Positions 54,541 to 62,409 of a DNA stretch of 64,000 nucleotides are shown here, one piece after another. The DNA is taken from positions 62,001 through 126,000 of the forward strand of contig OZ219936.1 in assembly GCA_964291465.2 (NCBI GenBank), given 5' to 3'. The stretch's first letter is position 1. Every line of letters begins with the position of its first letter. This stretch comes from JAGWBJ01 sp964291465. Lineage in GTDB: Bacteria > Chloroflexota > Dehalococcoidia > Lucifugimonadales > JAGWBF01. Position numbers and translations under genes: made by a program. Below the pieces are notes generated by a model. It ran no database searches, was not told the DNA's origin, and worked only from the letters and a program-made list of their open reading frames with translations.

Positions 54541-54566
54541 ACAGGCACGTCCCTCGCGCCGACCGT

Positions 54567-55394
54567 CTAGCCCATGCGCCGGTACTGTTGCTGTGCCAGG
54601 GTCTGGTAGGTCACCGGCGACAGGGCGGTCAACCCCGCGTCCACCGGCAGCGTGACGCCGTTGACCCAGCGGGCCTCGTCACTGGCCAGGTACAGGGCGG
54701 CGCAGCCGATGTCCCAGGCGTTCCCTTCGGTGCGCAGCGGTGCGGCGTTCCGCCGCGTCCGCCTCAGCTCGTCGTCCATGCGCGGGGCCACCATGGGCGA
54801 ATAGACCAGACCGGGGGCGATGCAGTTCACTCGTATGCCGTCGGGCCCGTGGTCGGCGGCCATGGACATGGTCAGCCCGATGACCGCCGCCTTGGAGGCG
54901 GTGTAGGGGGTGCTGCCGTGGGCCCTCAACCCCGCGATGGACGAGATGTTGATGATGCACCCTCCGTCCCCGCTCTGAATCATCTTCGGAATGGCGTACT
55001 TGCTGCAAAGGACGATGCTCTTGACGTTCACCGCCATGACGTAGTCCCAGTCCTCCTCGCTGACCTCGACCACGGTGCCCCGGCGGGAGATGCCCACGTT
55101 GTTGTCCAGGATGTCCAGCCGTCCGTACCGCTCCAGGCACGCTTCCACCATCGCCCGGCACTCGGCGGCGTCGATGACGTTGGCCTGGAACACCGACGCT
55201 TCCCCGCCCTCTTCCTCGATCATAGACAGGGTCTCCTCGGCCCGCTGGGCCTCGGCGTCCACCAGCAGGACCCGGGCGCCCTCCCGGGCGAACAGCACGG
55301 CGGCTGCCTTGCCATTGCCCACGCCCGGCCCGCTGGAGCCGGCCCCGGTTACGATCGCCACCCTGCCCTCCAGCCTGCCCTTGCCCTCAACCAT
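54567..55394 (-). CDS. Short-chain dehydrogenase/reductase
   Basis: 275 residues, classical SDR. Cofactor loop VAIVTGAGSSGPGVGNGKAA, Asp in LLVDAEAQRAEE suggesting NAD(H) preference, DNNVGISRRG in place of the NNAG motif, catalytic Ser in IINISSIAGLRAHGSTPYTA and Y-x-x-x-K in YTASKAAVIGLTMSMAADHG, RVNCIAPGLVYSPM, C-terminal WVNGVTLPVDAG. AGGTCG precedes ATG 55394. It oxidises or reduces an unknown alcohol or ketone. Confidence 0.92.
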   Translation of the reverse strand: MVEGKGRLEGRVAIVTGAGSSGPGVGNGKAAAVLFAREGARVLLVDAEAQRAEETLSMIEEEGGEASVFQANVIDAAECRAMVEACLERYGRLDILDNNVGISRRGTVVEVSEEDWDYVMAVNVKSIVLCSKYAIPKMIQSGDGGCIINISSIAGLRAHGSTPYTASKAAVIGLTMSMAADHGPDGIRVNCIAPGLVYSPMVAPRMDDELRRTRRNAAPLRTEGNAWDIGCAALYLASDEARWVNGVTLPVDAGLTALSPVTYQTLAQQQYRRMG

Positions 55395-55662
55395 CGTCGA
55401 CCTCCGTCAGTGCCTGCTCTAGCTTGCCGTCACCATCCGGCAATCGGCCGGGGTTGTCAAGCCGGTCCTCCGCCGCAGCCATCGCCGCGTGCCGCGTTTC
55501 GTTGGCAGTCCGCACGAGTGATGACACGGTATCCCACAAGACTAACACTCTAGCTGAACCAGAATTGGGGGTGAGGACCACCACCTCCAGGTGACATATT
55601 TCTGCGACATTTCCTCTGTATCGTGAGCAGTGTCACTAACGCTTCACGAAGGAGGAAGGGAG

Positions 55663-55851
55663 ATGATCAAGAAGCTGATGACAAGGACGGTCCTGATCGG
55701 GTCGGTCCTGGCGGCCCTGCTTAGCCTAGGCGTACTGATCGGCTGTACGGGCAACAACGGAACGGAAGGCCCAGAGTCCGGCCGTGCAACGGCAGGCCAG
55801 GAGGTCTCCGAGCGGGGCGGCGGCGAGTCACGCGGTGAGCATAGTGGATGA
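55663..55851 (+). CDS. Short putative lipoprotein, probably truncated
   Basis: 62 residues. ATG 55663 follows GGAGGAAGGGAG. Signal peptide VLIGSVLAALLSLGVLIGC with lipobox, then a G/E/S-rich linker. The stop TGA (55849-55851) is followed in frame by 29 codons of the same composition (GEGSEGGSKGAGGEPTPSDG) up to another TGA, so the gene was probably longer once; here the TGA replaces a Gly-like position, not a Cys. No functional domain is left. Confidence 0.55.
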   Translation: MIKKLMTRTVLIGSVLAALLSLGVLIGCTGNNGTEGPESGRATAGQEVSERGGGESRGEHSG

Positions 55852-56083
55852 GGAGAGGGTAGTGAGGGCGGCAGTAAAGGAGCCGGAGGAGAGCCCACGC
55901 CTTCCGACGGAATCTCAACTGCCAAGTCAAAGCGGGAGTGAGAAGACCGCTGATGTCGGTTATGGCGTGTTCACACTACCGCTGTCGGATATGACATCCG
56001 GGAGATTAAGGGCGCGTGGTCGGGATTTCGGTGACCCCGGGCTATCTGGATTCTGGCTCTCCGGGTGATAGCGTGAACAGGCC

Positions 56084-56749
56084 CTAGTCCGAGTCGTAGA
56101 CGCCGTCGAGAAAACTCCACAGGCTGGCGATGGCGTCGTCCACCGCCTTGAGGACCTCGGAGTGGCTCGACTCCATCTCCGCCAGCGCCGCAACCATCTG
56201 GTGCTCCGCACCCGCGTGCTCGATGTCCAACGTCCGGTGGACCCGGAAGAACGACACAGACCTGTCGTCTTCCATCCCGTAGAACCGGCGCAGGCCATCG
56301 ATCTTGGCAGCCGCGACCGCGGGGACCTGAGACTCGAAGGCGTAGAGGGCAGCCGCTCCAGGCGCCAGGGGGCCGGACGACGTCAGCTCACGGTACTTGT
56401 CGACCAGCGACTTGGTAGCCGCGACGGCCGTGCCGGAGCGCACCTGATCCCGGTCCAGGCCCAGCGCGTCGCAAAAGCGGAGCCACAGCTCGACGTGGTT
56501 GTCCTCGCCATGCTCCTCGTCCCACAGGTTGTGCAGGACCATCTGCCTGACTTCCGGATCGTCGCAGCGGTGGTGGAGCCCGCTCAGGAACGTCGGGTAG
56601 GCGGTCTCAAAGTGGTAGTACTGCCCGGCGTACTCGCGAAGCGACCCCAGGGGCAGATCGCCCCTGTTCCACGCCTGGTAGAAAGGGTGTGTAAGCAGGC
56701 TTCGCCTCTGGACCATCTCGTCGATGCGTTCGATCAGGTCGGTCGTCAA
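56084..56749 (-). CDS. CADD-like / PqqC-like iron-containing oxidoreductase
   Basis: 221 residues of the heme-oxygenase-fold group that includes chlamydial CADD, a di-iron protein implicated in making para-aminobenzoate for folate. Likely ligands: Glu in YYHFETAYPTFLSG, NLWDEEHGEDNHVELWL (EEH and DNH) and HRTLDIEHAGAEHQMVAALA. TTG 56749 follows GGAGGAG by 7 nt. Role in folate synthesis is inferred from family only; no folate gene is adjacent. Confidence 0.78.
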   Translation of the reverse strand: MTTDLIERIDEMVQRRSLLTHPFYQAWNRGDLPLGSLREYAGQYYHFETAYPTFLSGLHHRCDDPEVRQMVLHNLWDEEHGEDNHVELWLRFCDALGLDRDQVRSGTAVAATKSLVDKYRELTSSGPLAPGAAALYAFESQVPAVAAAKIDGLRRFYGMEDDRSVSFFRVHRTLDIEHAGAEHQMVAALAEMESSHSEVLKAVDDAIASLWSFLDGVYDSD

Positions 56750-57104
56750 TGGAGTTCTCCTCCCGCAAGGTCTTGGCCGGGCTGTTGAGATCGCTATCCG
56801 GCGCCAGTCGGGGCGATTGTATCAGCGCGTTTTCCGGCCAGTCAACATCAGGCGAGTCTTCGACCCCGGCGTCGTTCAGATAGGATACCGCACGCGATGG
56901 ATCGCATTGAGCACCCGTGGACCGCCCCTCCCGGAATTGTGGTGGATGATTAGTGTCCAAAAACTAATCCCTCCCACGAATCAGATGTCAGGGACGGTTC
57001 GCCCTTCTCCAACAGCTCCTGCAGCCACAATGAACCATTACTGGTCCCATAAGTGACAACTGTTCCCGCGACAGTAGCAGTTGAAAGCTGATCCAGGGGG
57101 GTTT
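56750..57104. other. 355-bp intergenic region, no gene seen
   Basis: Between the CADD-like gene and the tRNA. It contains a short inverted repeat ATTAGT/ACTAAT (56949-56968) and an A/T-richer segment to about 57060, but no supportable gene. Confidence 0.4.
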
Positions 57105-57179
57105 TGGCTCCCCAGGTAGGATTCGAACCTACGACCTAGCGGTTAACAGCCGCCCGCTCTACCACTGAGCTACTGGGGA
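57105..57179 (-). tRNA. tRNA-Asn (anticodon GUU)
   Basis: Minus-strand cloverleaf: acceptor TCCCCAG with CTGGGGA, D-arm GCTC/GAGC, anticodon loop CTGTTAA (GTT), T-arm GTAGG/CCTAC with TTCGAAT, discriminator G and encoded CCA (57105-57107). Confidence 0.96.
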
Positions 57180-57218
57180 ACAGTCGTGAAGGGTGGGCCA
57201 GTGAAGGCCCACACATCG

Positions 57219-57248
57219 ATTCTATCACCAGGGGGCATTGGGGCTCAA
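57219..57248 (-). promoter_or_regulatory. tRNA-Asn promoter
   Basis: Minus strand: TTGAGC (57243-57248), 18-bp spacer, TAGAAT (57219-57224), 39 nt before the tRNA. The -35 box overlaps the last codons of the upstream gene. Confidence 0.5.
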
Positions 57249-58264
57249 GAGTTGCCCTCACCGGCCAGGCGCGGTATCACGTGCTTGGCCATCAGCTCGA
57301 GCTGCTTCATGACCTTGTCCTGCTCCAGGCCCGGCCACTGGAGGCGGAAGATCATGTGGGTGACGCCCAGCTCCTCCTCGTACCGCCGTATCTCCGAGAC
57401 GATGTCGTCGGGCGTGCCGATGAGGAACCGGTCCCGCGCCAGGTCCTCGAAGGGCATCTCGAAGCTCTCCTCGCCGGGCAACGCCTTGTCCTGGCCCCAG
57501 TCGGCGTAGGCCTGGTACTTGCCCTCAAGGTGGGGGCGGCTCTCGTACATGGCCACCTCTTTGTCCTCGGCAACGTACATCTCCCGCATCATGGGCAGGG
57601 CCGAGAGTCCGGCGTTCCCGGACTCCTCCAGCGCCCCCCGGTACGTGTCCATCTGGGCCCTGATGGTGGCCACCGTCGCGTGGGGATTGACCAGCCAGGG
57701 GTATCCCAGGCGCCCGGCCCGCCGTATGGCGCCGTCGTTGTTGGCGGCCACCCATATGGGCGGGTGAGGCTGCTGCACGCAACGGACCGTCGAGGTCACC
57801 CTGGGCACCTGGTAGAAGCGGCCATCGAACTCCACCTGCTCGCCGGTCCAGAGCAGCTTCATCACCTCCAGGGCCTCCACCATGCGGGGCACCCTCTCCT
57901 CGCGCCTGACGCCGAAAGCCGCGTACTCCTCCTCCCTGTAGCCGAGGCCGACGCCGAAGATGAACCTGCCGGAGCAGATGGCGTCCATGGTCGCCACCAT
58001 CTCCGCCATCTCCACGGGGTTGTGCAGCGGCACGAGCACGATGCTGGAGGCCACCTCCATGCCGTCCGCCTCGGCCGCCATCCTGGCCAGGAAGGGGATG
58101 CTCGTCGGCATGGTGAACGGCGCGGACAGGTAGTGCTGCCCGGCGCAGATCATGCCGAACCCGCCCTCCCTGGCCGCGCGGACCTGCTCCAGGTTGTCCT
58201 GTATCTTCCGCTCCATCGATTCCCCGGCCAGATACTGGTTGGTCAGCAGCAGTCCCAGCTTCAT
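57245..58264 (-). CDS. LLM-class flavin-dependent oxidoreductase
   Basis: 339 residues of the luciferase-like family, closer to the F420/FMN alkanal-monooxygenase group than the gene at 5.3 kb. Motifs: MKLGLLLTNQYLAGES, GMICAGQHYLS, ASSIVLVPLHNPVEMAEMVA, SGRFIFGVGLGYREEEYAAF, PIWVAANNDGAIRRAGRLG and RDRFLIGTPDDIVSEIRRYE. AGGAGGTAAGG precedes ATG 58264. Substrate unknown. Confidence 0.9.
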   Translation of the reverse strand: MKLGLLLTNQYLAGESMERKIQDNLEQVRAAREGGFGMICAGQHYLSAPFTMPTSIPFLARMAAEADGMEVASSIVLVPLHNPVEMAEMVATMDAICSGRFIFGVGLGYREEEYAAFGVRREERVPRMVEALEVMKLLWTGEQVEFDGRFYQVPRVTSTVRCVQQPHPPIWVAANNDGAIRRAGRLGYPWLVNPHATVATIRAQMDTYRGALEESGNAGLSALPMMREMYVAEDKEVAMYESRPHLEGKYQAYADWGQDKALPGEESFEMPFEDLARDRFLIGTPDDIVSEIRRYEEELGVTHMIFRLQWPGLEQDKVMKQLELMAKHVIPRLAGEGNS

Positions 58265-58426
58265 CCTTACCTCCTAAGACTCCATAGACGTGGGGCCCCG
58301 TAGACGTGGCAGGGTCCGTAGACGTGGGACAATTGTAGCCCGCCGACGGGCTGATGACCAGAGACGGCTGTTGCCCCCCAGCCCTCCAGCCGGTAGAATC
58401 CTGTACGTACCACCGGGGAGGCAGGG

Positions 58427-59212
58427 ATGAAGATAGCCAGGTTCCGACAGAAGCGAAGGGTGGCCTACGGCGTGGTCGAGGGCGACGAGGTCGCCGAGGT
58501 CCGGGGCAGCATCTTCACCCGGTTCAGAATAACGGACACCCGCCACAACCTGGGCGACGTGGAGCTGCTGGCCCCCACGGCCCCCCTGCAGATATGGTGC
58601 CCCGGCCTCAACTTCGCGGAGCACCTGGAGTTCGCCGGGTCGGTGCTGGGAGAGGAGAAGACCCCGGGGTCCCAGCACCCGGAGCCGTGGCAGAAGGGCA
58701 GAAACGCCCTCAACGCCCACGAGGGCCGCATAGTCATACCCAAGGACTCGTGGGGCGGCGTCCACTACGAGGGCGAGGCCGTGGCGGTCATCGGCAGGCA
58801 ATGCCGGAGGGTGGCGCCGGACCAGGCGCTGAGCCACGTGCTGGGGTTCACCTGCGGCAACGACGTCAGCGAGCGCGCCTGGCAACGGGACGACTGGACC
58901 TTCTGGAGGGCCAAGGGCTCGGACACCTTCGCCCCCGTCGGGCCGTGGATCGAGACCGACGTGGACCCGGGCAACCTGGAGATGGTGGTCAGGCTAAACG
59001 GCGGCGAGGTGCAGAGGGCCAACACCCGGGACATGCTCCACGACTTCCCCACGGTGATCAGCTACATCAGCCAGCAGGTCACCCTTTACGCGGGAGACCT
59101 GGTGTTCTCGGGGACTACGGGCACCACCACCGCCATGAAGCCCGACGACGTGGTGGAGGTGGATATCCGGGGCATTGGCGTACTCCGCAACTACGTGCAC
59201 TCCGAGGAGTAA
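58427..59212 (+). CDS. Fumarylacetoacetate hydrolase family protein
   Basis: 261 residues; the family cleaves or hydrates C-C bonds of beta-diketo acids from aromatic breakdown. Metal-binding acidic residues: Glu pair in VHYEGEAVAVIGRQC (about residues 112-126) and Asp in GFTCGNDVSERAWQ. Also TFAPVGPWIETDVDPGNLEM, and YAGDLVFSGTTGTTTAMKPD in place of the usual GTPxG motif. GGGGAGG precedes ATG 58427. It lies divergent to the flavin oxidoreductase (162 bp); the two could act on one pathway. Confidence 0.88.
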   Translation: MKIARFRQKRRVAYGVVEGDEVAEVRGSIFTRFRITDTRHNLGDVELLAPTAPLQIWCPGLNFAEHLEFAGSVLGEEKTPGSQHPEPWQKGRNALNAHEGRIVIPKDSWGGVHYEGEAVAVIGRQCRRVAPDQALSHVLGFTCGNDVSERAWQRDDWTFWRAKGSDTFAPVGPWIETDVDPGNLEMVVRLNGGEVQRANTRDMLHDFPTVISYISQQVTLYAGDLVFSGTTGTTTAMKPDDVVEVDIRGIGVLRNYVHSEE

Positions 59213-59232
59213 CCCGCGGCGCGCCCCTCGTA

Positions 59233-59261
59233 TTGTCTTTCCAGCCTGTCAATCCTATACT
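59233..59261 (+). promoter_or_regulatory. Promoter of the LON-domain gene
   Basis: TTGTCT (59233-59238), 17-bp spacer, TATACT (59256-59261). Predicted start near 59268, four bases before the ATG at 59272, so the mRNA should be leaderless; no Shine-Dalgarno is present. Confidence 0.6.
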
Positions 59262-59271
59262 GTCACCTGAT

Positions 59272-59943
59272 ATGGAGGACGCCCAGACCCAACCCGACGG
59301 GCCCACGGAAGAGCTCCGGCTGTTCCCGCTGAACGTGGTACTGTTCCCGGGCATGACGATGCCCCTGCGCATCTTCGAAGAGCGGTACAAGCTGATGATC
59401 GGCGAGTGCCTGGACGCCAAGGAGCCCTTCGGCGTGACCCTGATCCAGACAGGGGCGGAGGTCGGGGGAGGGGCCACTCCCCACCTGACCGGCACCACGG
59501 CCCGGATCACCAACGTGGAGCGCCTGGAGGACGGGCGCATGAACCTCGCCACCAAGGGCGAGAGGCGGTTCCGCATCGTCGACACCGTCCACGAGGTGCC
59601 CTACCTAAAGGCACGGGTCCGCTATCTTCCCGAGGAGGCCGGCGAGGTGGACCCCGAAGAGCTGGCCAAGCTCCGCGGCCTGTTCAAGGAGTACCTACGC
59701 GGCCTGGCCTCCCTGCAGGGCGGATGGGTGAGGCAGGCGCAGGCGCCGGAGGACCCGGGGGCACTGTCACACACCGTGGCCCACTACATGGAGCTCCCGG
59801 CAATGGCCAAGCAACGACTGCTGGAGCTGGCGTTCATCGGAGAGCGGATACACTACGAGGTGCCCCTGCTGGAGGGAGCGAACCGCCGCCTCAGGGAGCA
59901 GATCGTAGGCCGCAGCCCCTACAAGGGGTCCCGCCTAAACTAG
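59272..59943 (+). CDS. LON peptidase substrate-binding (N-terminal) domain protein
   Basis: 223 residues: the stand-alone Lon N-terminal fold without ATPase or protease domains. LRLFPLNVVLFPGMTMPLRI with FEERYKLMIGECL at the start is diagnostic, followed by FGVTLIQTGAEVGGG, GTTARITNVERLEDGRMNLA, TKGERRFRIVD and a helical second half. Such proteins probably bind unfolded segments; their role is unclear. An open frame upstream overlaps the FAH gene and is rejected. Confidence 0.9.
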   Translation: MEDAQTQPDGPTEELRLFPLNVVLFPGMTMPLRIFEERYKLMIGECLDAKEPFGVTLIQTGAEVGGGATPHLTGTTARITNVERLEDGRMNLATKGERRFRIVDTVHEVPYLKARVRYLPEEAGEVDPEELAKLRGLFKEYLRGLASLQGGWVRQAQAPEDPGALSHTVAHYMELPAMAKQRLLELAFIGERIHYEVPLLEGANRRLREQIVGRSPYKGSRLN

Positions 59944-59995
59944 GCCTCGCCCCTGTAGTTGTGCAAGCAACTACGGTCTCGCCGCCGGTTTCCGC

Positions 59996-60942
59996 CTATC
60001 CTTGAGGCTTCCTGGCAGGGACCACCTGGCCGTTGATCCTGATGGCCCCCCCGGTGGGCACGAACCCGGAGAAGAGCTCGGGATGCAGTATCTCGGCCAT
60101 GATCTCCAGCCCGTCGATGAGCCGGGGTCCGGACCTGCTGAAGTAGGCGCTGGCATCCACCACGAACACCCTGGACTGCTCCACCGCGGGGAGGGAGCTC
60201 CACCCCTCCCGCTCGGTGAGCAGGGACACCTCCTGCAGGGCGCGCTTGGCGTCGAAGCCGCAGGGAGTGACCAGTATCACCTCGGGACGGGCCTCGAGGA
60301 CGCGCTCCCACTCGATGCGAAACGACGGAGTGTGCTTGTCGCCCAGGACGTCCTCGCCCCCGGCCATCTCCACCATCTCGGGCACCCAGTGCCCGGCCAC
60401 CAGCACAGGGTCCATCCACTCGAGGCACGCCACCCGTGGCCTCGTGCCCGCCAGGGCGGCCCGGGCCTCGACCGCCTCCACCCTGCGGCGCAGGGAGCCG
60501 GCGAACCGCTCCGCCTCGTCCCGGGCCCCCGTGGCGTCGCCCACGTTCAACACGTCCCCTATCACGTCGCCCACCGAGCTGGGGTCCAGGGACAGTATCT
60601 CCGGCTTCCTGGCCAGGGTCTCAGTTGCGTCGGCGACCTGCCGCGCGGTTATCGCTCACTCCCCGCATAGCTCCTGGGTGAGGAGCAGGTCGGGTTCCAG
60701 CTTCTCCAGGAGCTCCACATCGATGTCGTAGATGCCCTTCCCCTCGGTGAGCCGCTCCTCGATGATCCGGTGTATCTCGCCGCTGGAGTAGTCGCCGTCC
60801 TGGAAGATGCTGTGCACGATCCACGGCAGCTTCCGGGCCTCGGGAGGGTAGTCGCACTCGTGGCTGACGCCCAGCAGATGGTCGCCCAGACCAGGGAGTA
60901 GACGATCTCCGTGGCGCTGGGCAGGAAGGAGCAGATGCGCAT
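59996..60942 (-). CDS. Cobalamin-type (BtuF/FecB-like) substrate-binding protein with in-frame UGA in CxxC and one frameshift; candidate selenoprotein
   Basis: ATG 60942 has AGGAGG 5 nt upstream. The start MRICSFLPSATEIVYSL breaks at about 60890, where one base is missing; the other frame continues LGDHLLGVSHECDYPPEARK and PDLLLTQELCGE. Relatives read TQELCxxCAVS here. In this gene CGE is followed by TGA (60656-60658), then AITARQVADATETLARKPEI, LSLDPSSVGDVIGDVLNVGD and on to TAG at 59996 in the same frame, so UGA sits at the second Cys of CxxC. Restored length 315 residues, Sec at about 96. No signal peptide, as in many cytoplasmic-looking members. The N-terminal shift looks like a consensus error; the UGA does not, because the frame is kept on both sides. 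Confidence 0.75.
60627..60646 (-). promoter_or_regulatory. Candidate SECIS hairpin of the BtuF-like gene
   Basis: Minus strand: GCGCGGC (60646-60640), loop AGGTC (60639-60635), GCCG, bulged A, CGC (to 60627): seven base pairs with one bulge. The loop starts 16 nt after the UGA. The AGGUC loop strongly recalls that of the E. coli fdhF SECIS (AGGUCU, from memory). Confidence 0.65.
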
Positions 60943-61192
60943 TGGGACCTCCTCGCGTCGCCGGCCGGGGCCGGCTACCCGCCATTATGCCACGGCGGGG
61001 GCCGGATTGGTAGGAGCATGACAAACGCCGCCATCAGGCCATGACGGGAGGGCATCGGTCCCGGGGGACCATCCGGCGTTGTTGGGGCCGGCGCCATGTA
61101 TGGTATAGTGTTGGCGGCCCGCCCGCCCCGGCAGCAGGCCGGGCCCGACCCAGACCCCCCTTCGGCCGGACCAAGGTACCCAAGGAGGAGTG

Positions 61193-62404
61193 ATGGCCCA
61201 GCAAGGGGAGATACACAACCTCCGTCTCGTGTCCCACAGCGACCTCGGCGGCTTTGGCAATATCGGCGAGGGTGTGGCCCTGCAGCAGGCCTCCGACGGG
61301 CGCCGAGTGCTCTGGCTGGCCCACGAGGGCCCTCCCAAGGACGTGACCGCGGTGGACGTCAGCGACCCGGCCAACCCCCGGGTGGTCGCCCAGACGGAGT
61401 TGCCCCACCAGCAGATCCGGTCCAACTCCCTGGCGGTGGTCGACGACCTGCTCCTGGTGGCCTACCAGGTCTCCCGGCCGGGGGTCTCCGACGCCGGCAT
61501 GGGCGTGTACGACATCTCCAGACCCGAGGAGGTCAGGCGGATCAGCTTCTTCGACACCTCGGGTCCCAGCTCCCGGGGCACCCACTGCCTCTGGTGCGTC
61601 GACGGGAAGTACGCGCACCTGAGCACCGGGGCCGCCGACTTCACCCCAACCCACCCCAAGGACGACCAGTTTCACATGATCGTGGACGTCGGAGACCCGG
61701 CCAGGCCGGCAGAGGTGGGCCGCTGGTGGCTGCCGGGCACGCGGGAGGGAGACGACGCCCCTCCGCCGGTCCGCCACCCGGAGCACGACGTGGGGTATCG
61801 GGTACACAACGTCAACGTCTATCCCGACCGTCCCGACCGGGCATACCTGGGCTACGTGGACGCCGGCATCGTCATCCTGGACATCTCGGACCTCTCGCGC
61901 CCCAGCATGGTCACCCAGCTCGACTATCACCCGCCCCTGACGGGGTTCACCCACACCGTGCTGCCCCTGTTCGACAGGGGTCTGCTGGTGGTGGCGGAGG
62001 AGGCCAGCGAGCACGACAACTGCGAGGACTGGCCCAAGGTCGTGTGGGTCGTCGACTCCAGCGTGGAGACCAACCTCGTTATGTTGAGCACCCTGCCCAC
62101 CGACAAGGACAAGTACTGCGCCATCCCGGGGCGGTACGGGGCCCACAACCTCCACGAGAACCTACCGGTGCCCACCTCCCACGTTTCCGACACCATCGTG
62201 TACAGCACCTTCTTCAATGCGGGCCTGCGGGTCCACGACATCTCCGACCCCTTCCGTCCCCAGGAGGTCGCCTACTTCGTGCCGCCGGTGCCCGCGGGCG
62301 CCCGGGCCAACTCGGTGAACGACGTTTACGTGGACGAGGGGGAGCTGATCTACACCGTGGACCGGATAAAGGGCGGCCTCTACATCCTGGAGCCGGCCTG
62401 GTAG
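61193..62404 (+). CDS. LVIVD-repeat beta-propeller protein
   Basis: 403 residues with repeated LVIVD-type blades: DVTAVDVSDPANPRVVAQTE, GMGVYDISRPEEVRRISFFD, DQFHMIVDVGDPARPAEVGR, GIVILDISDLSRPSMVTQLD and GLRVHDISDPFRPQEVAYFV. No signal peptide is visible. The family is often a surface or cytoplasmic scaffold of unknown function. GGAGG lies 5 nt before ATG 61193. It is followed after 5 bp by the RidA fusion, so the two are probably one operon. Confidence 0.82.
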   Translation: MAQQGEIHNLRLVSHSDLGGFGNIGEGVALQQASDGRRVLWLAHEGPPKDVTAVDVSDPANPRVVAQTELPHQQIRSNSLAVVDDLLLVAYQVSRPGVSDAGMGVYDISRPEEVRRISFFDTSGPSSRGTHCLWCVDGKYAHLSTGAADFTPTHPKDDQFHMIVDVGDPARPAEVGRWWLPGTREGDDAPPPVRHPEHDVGYRVHNVNVYPDRPDRAYLGYVDAGIVILDISDLSRPSMVTQLDYHPPLTGFTHTVLPLFDRGLLVVAEEASEHDNCEDWPKVVWVVDSSVETNLVMLSTLPTDKDKYCAIPGRYGAHNLHENLPVPTSHVSDTIVYSTFFNAGLRVHDISDPFRPQEVAYFVPPVPAGARANSVNDVYVDEGELIYTVDRIKGGLYILEPAW

Positions 62405-62409
62405 CCCTG

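Noticed and set aside
55849..55851. TGA in the short lipoprotein as a fourth selenocysteine
   Set aside because: The surrounding sequence is a G/E/S linker, relatives would have Gly-like residues there, and no convincing hairpin follows.
18919..60658. Global reassignment of TGA (for example to Trp)
   Set aside because: TGA ends many intact genes here (hyuA, coaX, rsfS, ndk, proW and others) and the three internal TGAs align with Cys, not Trp.
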